From JASHVB01 sp035486135 (GTDB taxonomy: Bacteria; Pseudomonadota; Alphaproteobacteria; Acetobacterales; Acetobacteraceae), in the NCBI GenBank assembly GCA_035486135.1, contig DATHNI010000399.1, positions 1 through 6,242 of the forward strand: DNA of 6,242 nt, given 5' to 3'. How positions within the stretch are numbered: the first letter of the stretch is position 1; each line of letters opens with the position of its first letter. A program made the translations under genes and the position numbers. The notes beneath the pieces were generated by a model. The model searched no databases. It was not told the origin of the DNA and saw only the letters and a list, made by a program, of their open reading frames with translations. This document shows, piece by piece, positions 1 through 5,520 of the stretch.

Positions 1-1275
1 TATCCACCCCTGGTGTTCGCCGGCGAGGCGCGTCGGCTCAAGGCGCAGCTCGCGCTGGCGGCGGAGGGCAAGGCGCTGGTGCTGCAAGGCGGCGACTGCG
101 CCGAAAGTTTTTCCGACTTCACCGCCAACGTCATCCGCGACATGTTCCGCGTGCTGTTGCAGATGTCCGTGGTGCTGACCTTCGGCGCCTCGCTGCCGGT
201 GGTGAAGATCGGCCGCATGGCAGGGCAGTTCGCCAAGCCGCGCTCGTCGGACACCGAGACACAGGGCGACGTGACGCTGCCGTCCTATCGCGGCGATATC
301 GTCAACGGCCCCGAGTTCACCCCCGAGGCACGCATCCCCGATCCGGCGCGCATGGAGTTCGGCTACTTCCAGTCGGCCAGCACGCTGAACCTGCTGCGCG
401 CGTTCGCCTCCGGCGGCTATGCCGACCTGAACGAGGTGCACCGGTGGAACCTCGATTTCGTCGAGCGCTCGCCGCTGGCGGAGCGATATCGCGACCTGGC
501 ACACCGCATCGACGAGACGCTGGCCTTCATGACCGCCTGCGGCATGACCAGCGCCACCACGCGCGACCTGCGCGAGACCGATTTCTACATCAGCCACGAG
601 GCGCTGCTGCTGCCTTATGAGCAAGCGCTGACCCGGGTGGATTCGACGACCGGCGATTGGTACGGCTGCAGCGCACATTTCCTGTGGATCGGCGACCGCA
701 CGCGGCAACTGGAAGGCGGCCATGTGGAATTCATGCGCGGCATCAAGAATCCGATCGGCATGAAGGTCGGACCGACCCAGGAAGCCGACGACCTGCTGCG
801 CATCCTCGACGTGCTGAACCCGGCCAATGAGCCAGGCCGCATCACGCTGATCAGCCGCATGGGGGCCGACAAGGTCGCGGCGAGGCTGCCGCCTCTGCTG
901 CGCGCGGTGCAGCGCAGCGGCCACAAGGTCGTGTGGCTGTGCGATCCGATGCACGGCAACACGATCTCTACCGTGGCCAAGCTGAAGACCCGTAATTTCG
1001 ATTCGATCCTCTCTGAGGTGCGCTCGTTCTTCGACATCCACGCCGCCGCCGGTACGTGGGCCGGCGGCGTGCATGTGGAAATGACCGGGCAGGACGTCAC
1101 CGAATGCACCGGTGGCGCCTTCCGCCTGACCGAAGCGGACCTCACCGAGCGCTACGAGACGTTTTGCGACCCGCGGCTGAACGCGGAACAATCGCTGGAG
1201 CTGGCGTTCCTGGTGGCGGAGGAACTGAAGCAGCGCCGCGCGCCAGGCGGACTGACGCAGGTGGCAGCGCAGTGA
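1..1275 (+). CDS. aroG: Class II 3-deoxy-7-phosphoheptulonate (DAHP) synthase, 5'-truncated by the window edge
   Basis: This enzyme condenses phosphoenolpyruvate with erythrose 4-phosphate to give DAHP, the entry step of the cytoplasmic shikimate pathway to aromatic amino acids. The frame is open from base 1 and ends at TGA 1273-1275, leaving 424 visible codons. Class II enzymes are usually about 450-460 residues, so some 35-40 N-terminal residues lie outside the window. The GTG at 13 is internal. Class II hallmarks, numbered from base 1, are GGDCAESF with Cys33, the GRMAGQFAKPRSSD loop, LPSYRGD, DPMHGNT with His318, HVEMTGQDVTEC with Glu360, and CDPRLNAEQ with Asp390. Cys, His, Glu and Asp match the four metal ligands of the Mycobacterium tuberculosis enzyme. 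The His-Glu and Glu-Asp spacings of 42 and 30 residues agree with that enzyme. It is not the class I AroF/G/H family of E. coli. The symbol follows mycobacterial usage and varies between genomes. Regulation by aromatic end products cannot be judged because the N-terminus is missing. Confidence 0.97.
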   Translation, partial: YPPLVFAGEARRLKAQLALAAEGKALVLQGGDCAESFSDFTANVIRDMFRVLLQMSVVLTFGASLPVVKIGRMAGQFAKPRSSDTETQGDVTLPSYRGDIVNGPEFTPEARIPDPARMEFGYFQSASTLNLLRAFASGGYADLNEVHRWNLDFVERSPLAERYRDLAHRIDETLAFMTACGMTSATTRDLRETDFYISHEALLLPYEQALTRVDSTTGDWYGCSAHFLWIGDRTRQLEGGHVEFMRGIKNPIGMKVGPTQEADDLLRILDVLNPANEPGRITLISRMGADKVAARLPPLLRAVQRSGHKVVWLCDPMHGNTISTVAKLKTRNFDSILSEVRSFFDIHAAAGTWAGGVHVEMTGQDVTECTGGAFRLTEADLTERYETFCDPRLNAEQSLELAFLVAEELKQRRAPGGLTQVAAQ

Positions 1276-1312
1276 TAGGGCGCGTTCCAGGGACGTCGCA
1301 GCAAGAGAAAGT

Positions 1313-1421
1313 CCTCCCCCTCCCCTTGAGGGAGGGGGTTGGGGGGAGGGGTGCGTACATCCATGGCCGGCGGACGTACGCACCCCTCCCCCCAACCTCC
1401 TCCCTCAAGGGGAGGGGGAGG
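1313..1421. repeat. Element A: 109-bp nested inverted repeat (two G/C-tract half-sites, REPIN-like)
   Basis: Arms 1313-1358 and 1376-1421 (46 nt each) are reverse complements at 45 of 46 positions around a 17-nt centre at 1359-1375. The only discrepancy is G1336 opposite T1398, which would still pair as G-U in plus-strand RNA. Each arm also folds on itself: 1316-1324 pairs with 1330-1338 around a 5-nt loop containing the TTGA core. The whole is therefore two small hairpins in inverted orientation that can also form one long cruciform or RNA stem. The arms are homopurine/homopyrimidine G and C tracts, unlike the flanking genes. The element fills most of the gap between the two genes. A short T run (1423-1426) follows it, so it might also weakly terminate transcription, but that is not a classical terminator. 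Similar CCCCTCCCTTGAGGG-type repeats are familiar as dispersed repeats in several proteobacterial genomes; that is recollection, not a search. Confidence 0.93.
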
Positions 1422-1434
1422 CTTTTGTAAGATC

Positions 1435-2598
1435 ATGTCGGCATCTTCATCCGGCCCGCTCGACGAACTGGCGGCGGATATCTCCGCGCGCGCCGACAGC
1501 TATTTCAATCGCACCAAGGAAGTCGTCGCCCGGTTCGGTGACAAACGCGTCACCTACGCGGTGTTCCTGCGCCGGCCGGTGATCTCCGCGCCGCGGCTGA
1601 TGACCGAATGGCTGGAGACCGTCGCGGCGGCGCGCGACACGGCGTTCGACATCGACCTGATGTATCCCGAGGGCGCCTGGGTCGGCGCCGGCGAACCGCT
1701 GGTCTACATCACCGGCAGCTTCGTGCAGCTTTCCGATCTTGAAACGATCCTGCTGCAGAAGATCGGCCCGGTGTGCGTGGCGGCGCACAACGCCTACCAG
1801 ATGAGCATCGCATTGCCGCAGGTGGCGTTCCTGGCGATGGAGGCACGCCACTGCGCCGGTGGCGAGATGCAGGACATGATGGCGTATGCCGCCTCGGTTG
1901 GCAGCGCGGCGGCACAGCGCGAGGGCGCGCGGGGCTTTGTCGGCAATGCCAATGACGGCACCGCGCACTGGTTCGGCGCGCCGCGCGGCTACGGCACGAT
2001 GCCGCACTCGCTGATCGGCTATGCCGGCTCGACGGTGCGCGCCGCCGAGATGTTCCGCGAGACCTTCCCGAACGAGCCGATGACCGTGCTGGCCGACTAT
2101 TTTGGCCGCGAAATCACCGATGCGCTGGCGGTGTGCGCGCGGTTTCCGGACCTGGCCGCGGCGGGGCAGCTTTCGTTCCGGCTGGACACGCATGGCGGCC
2201 GGTTCGTCGAGGGGCTCGGGCCGGCCGAAAGCTACGCCGTGCTGGAACGTCACGCGCCCGGCGCGATACGGCGTTACCGCAGCGAGACCGAGCTGCGGTA
2301 CCTGGTCGGCACCGGGGTGTCGGCGGCGGCGATCTGGCATACGCACGAGGCGCTGGATGCGGCCGGCTATCGCAAGGTGCGCATCGTCGCCTCGTCCGGA
2401 TTCGGTGTGGACAAGTGCCGGGTGATGGCGGATGCACGGGCGCCGATCGATGTTGTGGGCACCGGGAGTTTCATCCCGGACTCGTGGCACGAGACCTATG
2501 CGACGGCGGACATCGTCGAATATGACGGGGTGCCGTTGGTGAAGCTCGGCCGCGAGTTCCTGCTGCGCCGGAACGGTGCGCGGCGGCGTTCCCCATAA
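1435..2598 (+). CDS. Nicotinate phosphoribosyltransferase-like protein (NAPRTase family, PncB-like)
   Basis: The 387-residue cytoplasmic protein resembles nicotinate phosphoribosyltransferases, which join nicotinate to PRPP to make nicotinate mononucleotide in the Preiss-Handler NAD salvage route. The order of motifs supports this. DSYFNRT lies near the N-terminus (21-27). A GTMPHS segment carries His191 where the family has its phospho-accepting histidine. IVASSGFGVDK (317-327) sits in the place of the usual SGDLDE-type strand and loop. APIDVVGTGS (to 345) is the phosphate-binding turn near the C-terminus. ATG 1435 is chosen because upstream in-frame starts (TTG 1339, ATG 1363) lie inside element A and would add repeat-derived Pro/Gly/Arg-rich sequence. 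The best Shine-Dalgarno-like run, GGAGG at 1417-1421, is 13 nt from the ATG and lies in the right arm of element A. The short length and altered DLDE motif mark a divergent subfamily, so a different pyridine base or a related transferase remains possible. Confidence 0.83.
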   Translation: MSASSSGPLDELAADISARADSYFNRTKEVVARFGDKRVTYAVFLRRPVISAPRLMTEWLETVAAARDTAFDIDLMYPEGAWVGAGEPLVYITGSFVQLSDLETILLQKIGPVCVAAHNAYQMSIALPQVAFLAMEARHCAGGEMQDMMAYAASVGSAAAQREGARGFVGNANDGTAHWFGAPRGYGTMPHSLIGYAGSTVRAAEMFRETFPNEPMTVLADYFGREITDALAVCARFPDLAAAGQLSFRLDTHGGRFVEGLGPAESYAVLERHAPGAIRRYRSETELRYLVGTGVSAAAIWHTHEALDAAGYRKVRIVASSGFGVDKCRVMADARAPIDVVGTGSFIPDSWHETYATADIVEYDGVPLVKLGREFLLRRNGARRRSP

Positions 2599-2632
2599 CC
2601 TCTCGCGCCCCCGGCGGGAATGGTTGCCAGAG

Positions 2633-5029
2633 ATGAGCCTGCGTCTGCACCTGATCCTGCTTGTCCTGGTGTGCATGCTGCCGGCCGTGGCGTTGCTGGC
2701 GATCGACCAGGTGCAGTTGCGCCGCGCGCGCGAAACCGAAGTACGGCGTGAAATACTTGAAGTGGCGGAGTCCGGCGCCGGCGAGGTCAATCGCGTCATC
2801 GAAGGCGGCAAGCAGCTTCTGACCGCGCTGGAACAAGCGCCGGCGATCCGGGAACGCAACGCGCCGTTTTGCTCCGCGTTGCTGGGCCGGCTGCAACAGG
2901 AATACCCTATCTACGCCAGCATCGTCGCCACCGACCCGGGTGGACGCGCCTTCTGCACCAGCATTCCGGCGCAGGCGGTTTATGAAACCGGGCGGCCCTG
3001 GTTCAAGGCCGCACTGGCGACCGGCGGCTTCGTCGTCGGCGACTATGCGCTGTCGCCGCTGACGCATGCGCCGGTGTTGCCGATGGCACGGCCGGTTGTT
3101 GCGCCCGACGGGACGGTGCTGGGCGTGCTCGTGCTGTCGCTCGATCTCGACAAGCTCGGCCGTGACCTCGCTGCCAAGCTGCCGCCGGGCGCCGCGCTGA
3201 CATTGCTTGACCGGAACGGTGCGGCGCTGCTGCATGTCGGTGACGGTGATGGCGATGATCACGCCGGAATCGGCGCGGGCACTGACACGGGTAGTGCGCC
3301 GTCGCCAGGCATCCTGCCGCTGCTGCACGCAGCACAGCCGGCGACCGCCGACGTGACGGGTTCGTCGGGTGCGGTGCAGATCGTGGCGGCCGCACCGGCC
3401 GGCGATCGCGCGTATGGCCTGAGCATGCTGGCGGCCCGCAGCGAGCAGGCGGCGTTCAGCGAGTTGGATTCTACCACGCTCAACGGCATCGTGCTGATCG
3501 TCGCCGGCCTGACCCTGGCATTGCTCATCGCGGCCCTGATCGCCTGGCGTTTCATCCAGTTGCCGGTGCGCGAGTTGCTGCGCACCGCGCAGCACCTCCG
3601 GCACGGTGAGTATACGCAGCGCGCCCGAGTGACCAGCAGCGGCTCGGAGCTAGGCCGGCTCGGGCAGGCACTCAACGCGCTGGCCTTCGCGCTGGCGGAG
3701 CGTGAGCGTGACCGCGACAGCGCCGAAACCCAGCTTCTCGAGTTTACCGGCACGCTGGAACGCCGCGTCGAGGAACGCACGCAAGCACTGGCGGAGGCCA
3801 ATGCACGTCTCGCCGCCGAGGCGGAGGAGCGTCAGCGTGCCCAGGCGACGCTGGCGCAGGCACAGAAGCTGGATGCGCTGGGTCAGCTCACCGGCGGCGT
3901 CGCACATGACTTCAACAATTTGCTCGCGGCGATCCTGGGCTCGCTGGAAATCGCGCTGAAGCGCGTGGAGGAGACGCGGGTTCATCGGCTGCTGACCATT
4001 GCCCAGCGGGCCGCCGAGCGCGGCGCCAAGCTCACCGCGCATCTGCTGGCGTTTTCCCGCAAGCAGGAACTTGTGCTGCGGCCGGTCAACGTGAACGACA
4101 GCATTTGCGGCATGAGCGACATGCTGGGCCGCACGATCGGGCCGATGATCCAGGTGCAGCAGGACCTGGCGGCCGATCTGTGGCCCGCTGTCGCCGATCC
4201 GGTGCAGATCGAGGTCGCCTTGCTCAACCTGGCGCTGAATGCGCGCGATGCGATGGCGGCGGGCGGGATGCTGACATTGCGAACATGCAACGTCGTGGCG
4301 GCGCGGCCGGCCGGTGATGTGGCGGCCTTGCCGCAGGGCGGCGTGGCGGCGTTGCCGCAGGGCGACTATGTGATGGTGACGGTGAGCGACACCGGCCACG
4401 GCATGCCGGCCGACGTGCAGGCACGGGCGTTCGAGCCGTTCTTCACCACCAAGGGTGTCGGGAAGGGTACCGGCCTCGGTCTGTCCATGGTGTACGGGTT
4501 CGTCACTCAGGCCGGCGGTACCGTAACGATCGACAGCGTGCCGGAGCAAGGCACCGCCGTCAGCCTGTATTTGCCGCGTGCGGCGCTGGTGGCGGACGAT
4601 GCGCCGGCCGTTCCGGCGGCGATTCCCTGCGAGCGGCCGTTGCACATTCTTGTGGTCGACGACGACCCCGATGTTCGTGAGGCAGCGCAGGAGATGCTGC
4701 GGGAACTCGGCCATGCGGTGACCGCGGCCGACAGCGGGGCGGCCGGCCTGGCATTGCTGCGCGGACCCGAGGCGTTCGACCTGTTGCTGGTGGATTTCGC
4801 CATGCCGGAAATGACCGGGGCGATGCTCGAGGAACGCGCGCTGGCATTGCGGCCGGAACTGAGCGTGCTGCTGATGACCGGCTATGCCGATGCCGCCGCG
4901 CGCCAGTCATGGACCGAGCGTGGCATACGCCCGGTGATGAAGCCGTTCAGCATCGCGGAACTGGGTGAGGCACTGCTACCCTTCACCTCTTCGGCGGGAG
5001 AGCTCGAGACGCGCCCGCGTCGAGGGTGA
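2633..5029 (+). CDS. Membrane-bound hybrid sensor histidine kinase (Cache-type sensor, HAMP, HisKA, HATPase, receiver)
   Basis: This 798-residue inner-membrane kinase should sense an extracytoplasmic signal and pass phosphate from His to its own receiver Asp. A transmembrane helix (about 5-24) and a second one (about 283-308) flank a sensor of roughly 260 residues. Its GRPWF (120-124), DY (137-138) and GVLVLSLDLDKL segments resemble dCACHE domains. HAMP (about 306-360) and a charged coiled coil (about 355-415) follow. The H box VAHDFNNLL has phospho-acceptor His425. The ATP domain shows NLALNARDAM (Asn536), DTGHGM (586-591), FEPFFTTK (600-607) and GKGTGLGLSM (610-619). The receiver has acidic Asp676-678, phospho-acceptor Asp721, Thr749 and Lys770. 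ATG 2633 puts the first helix at the N-terminus; GTG 2576 is also in frame but would overlap the previous gene. The ribosome site is weak (GGCGGGAA, 2612-2619). The 34-bp gap suggests co-transcription with the upstream gene. No response regulator or output gene is adjacent. Confidence 0.96.
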   Translation: MSLRLHLILLVLVCMLPAVALLAIDQVQLRRARETEVRREILEVAESGAGEVNRVIEGGKQLLTALEQAPAIRERNAPFCSALLGRLQQEYPIYASIVATDPGGRAFCTSIPAQAVYETGRPWFKAALATGGFVVGDYALSPLTHAPVLPMARPVVAPDGTVLGVLVLSLDLDKLGRDLAAKLPPGAALTLLDRNGAALLHVGDGDGDDHAGIGAGTDTGSAPSPGILPLLHAAQPATADVTGSSGAVQIVAAAPAGDRAYGLSMLAARSEQAAFSELDSTTLNGIVLIVAGLTLALLIAALIAWRFIQLPVRELLRTAQHLRHGEYTQRARVTSSGSELGRLGQALNALAFALAERERDRDSAETQLLEFTGTLERRVEERTQALAEANARLAAEAEERQRAQATLAQAQKLDALGQLTGGVAHDFNNLLAAILGSLEIALKRVEETRVHRLLTIAQRAAERGAKLTAHLLAFSRKQELVLRPVNVNDSICGMSDMLGRTIGPMIQVQQDLAADLWPAVADPVQIEVALLNLALNARDAMAAGGMLTLRTCNVVAARPAGDVAALPQGGVAALPQGDYVMVTVSDTGHGMPADVQARAFEPFFTTKGVGKGTGLGLSMVYGFVTQAGGTVTIDSVPEQGTAVSLYLPRAALVADDAPAVPAAIPCERPLHILVVDDDPDVREAAQEMLRELGHAVTAADSGAAGLALLRGPEAFDLLLVDFAMPEMTGAMLEERALALRPELSVLLMTGYADAAARQSWTERGIRPVMKPFSIAELGEALLPFTSSAGELETRPRRG
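4316..4363 (+). repeat. 24-bp tandem duplication inside the kinase ATP-binding domain
   Basis: Two adjacent 24-bp units, 4316-4339 and 4340-4363, agree at 21 of 24 bases and encode DVAALPQG followed by GVAALPQG (residues 562-577). The duplication is in frame and lies between the N box (Asn536) and the DTGHGM box (586-591), where kinases of this type have a variable loop. It therefore probably lengthens a surface loop without breaking the fold. Confidence 0.85.
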
Positions 5030-5119
5030 TGGCGATCGGGCCGCCGCGTTCTACCTGCTTCGCGGGTCTCGCTCTGCCTGCATCGTGCCGACCCGGTCAC
5101 CCTCACCCTCTGTTCGCCG

Positions 5120-5161
5120 CTGATTGGCTTCGGCGCTGCGCGCCTTGCAAGAAGCAATCAG
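5120..5161. other. Imperfect stem-loop downstream of the kinase gene
   Basis: CTGATTG (5120-5126) plus CTTC (5128-5131) pair with GAAG (5151-5154) plus CAATCAG (5155-5161), giving 11 base pairs with one bulged G at 5127. Inside, GGCGC (5132-5136) pairs with GCGCC (5140-5144) around TGC. It begins 91 bp after the kinase stop. There is no T tract after it, so it is not a typical intrinsic terminator. It could be a 3'-end RNA structure or a chance palindrome. Confidence 0.35.
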
Positions 5162-5169
5162 TGGTTCCT

Positions 5170-5274
5170 GCCTCCCACGTCATGGCGGGCGAAGGCCCGC
5201 CATCGACGACTATGCTGCGTGTGGCCAGGCCCAGTCGTGGATGGCGGGCCTTCGCCCGCCATGACGTGGGAGGC
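5170..5274. repeat. Element B: 105-bp nested inverted repeat made of two REP-like palindromes (REPIN-like)
   Basis: Arms 5170-5210 and 5234-5274 (41 nt each) are reverse complements at 40 of 41 positions. The one mismatch is G5205 opposite G5239, and the centre is 23 nt (5211-5233). Each arm carries its own perfect 9-bp hairpin: ATGGCGGGC (5182-5190), loop GAAG, GCCCGCCAT (5195-5203), and the mirror copy in the right arm. Paired REP sequences in inverted orientation are the definition of a REPIN, a non-autonomous repeat normally moved by a RAYT (REP-associated tyrosine) transposase. None is encoded here. The element lies 140 bp after the kinase stop and 246 bp before the SDR start, so it interrupts no recognised gene. 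It may also act as an RNA 3'-end structure. Confidence 0.93.
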
Positions 5275-5508
5275 CGCGTCGCTGCGCCAGTTTCGTTCAG
5301 GGCGGGTCAGCCGCCGCCAGTCGGTGGTGAACCCGCACGGACACGCCGCTGTGACTTCCAGGGTCGTGAGATCGCGAGTGCCGAGGCTTGGCCGGTCTCG
5401 GCCATCGGTCGAGACGGCCGGCATCGTGTGGTGGTTTGCCGAAGCGGACGCGCCTGCATAGGCTGGCGACACGGTTGCGCACGACAGCAGCCAAAGCGTC
5501 CAGGAAGC
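5275..5508. other. Intergenic stretch with no recognisable gene
   Basis: Apart from the stem-loop and element B, the 491-bp gap between the kinase stop and the SDR start holds nothing I can name. Short open frames cross it on both strands (for example plus 5219-5461 and minus 5297-5494). They have no ribosome site or family motif that I recognise, their products are rich in Arg, Pro and Ser, and one starts inside element B. They look like chance frames in GC-rich DNA. The stretch presumably contains the SDR promoter. Confidence 0.5.
5436..5464 (+). promoter_or_regulatory. Weak candidate sigma-70-type promoter for the SDR gene
   Basis: TTGCCG (5436-5441) and TAGGCT (5459-5464) are separated by 17 bp. 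They match the TTGACA and TATAAT consensus at 4 and 3 of 6 positions, and the -10 box would lie about 57 bp before the SDR start. Matches this poor occur by chance, so this is only the best candidate seen. Confidence 0.18.
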
Positions 5509-5513
5509 GGGGA
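5509..5513 (+). promoter_or_regulatory. Shine-Dalgarno site of the SDR gene
   Basis: GGGGA at 5509-5513 sits 7 nt before ATG 5521, with AGGA at 5502-5505 as a second purine-rich run. This decides the start. The SDR reading frame stays open upstream as far as 5029, but only ATG 5521 has this site, and it gives the standard short N-terminus before the cofactor-binding strand. Confidence 0.65.
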
Positions 5514-5520
5514 CAAGAAA

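Noticed and set aside
13..1275. GTG at position 13 as the true start of the DAHP synthase
   Set aside because: The frame is open to base 1, and the family needs about 35-40 more N-terminal residues, so this codon is internal.
1313..1430. Element A as a classical rho-independent terminator
   Set aside because: The stem is far too long, it is nested and symmetric, and only four T residues follow; a repeat element explains it better.
1363..1434. An N-terminal extension of the NAPRTase-like protein starting at ATG 1363 (or TTG 1339)
   Set aside because: It would translate the repeat arm into Pro/Gly/Arg-rich sequence, and no ribosome site supports it; ATG 1435 is the natural start.
2576..2632. 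GTG 2576 as the start of the histidine kinase
   Set aside because: It adds 19 polar residues before the first membrane helix and overlaps the previous gene; ATG 2633 places the helix at the N-terminus as expected.
1447..2859. Long minus-strand open frames, including 1447-2859, 2471-3604, 3650-4714 and 5158-6183
   Set aside because: They lie antisense to well-supported genes, have Arg/His-rich composition typical of shadow frames in GC-rich DNA, and show no family motifs.
5170..5274. Element B as a CRISPR unit or tRNA-like structure
   Set aside because: There are only two inverted copies, no regular spacers, and no cloverleaf or acceptor features.
5219..5461. Small plus-strand ORF of 80 residues in the gap
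   Set aside because: It starts inside element B, lacks a ribosome site, and has an Arg/Ser/Pro-rich product with no recognisable motif.
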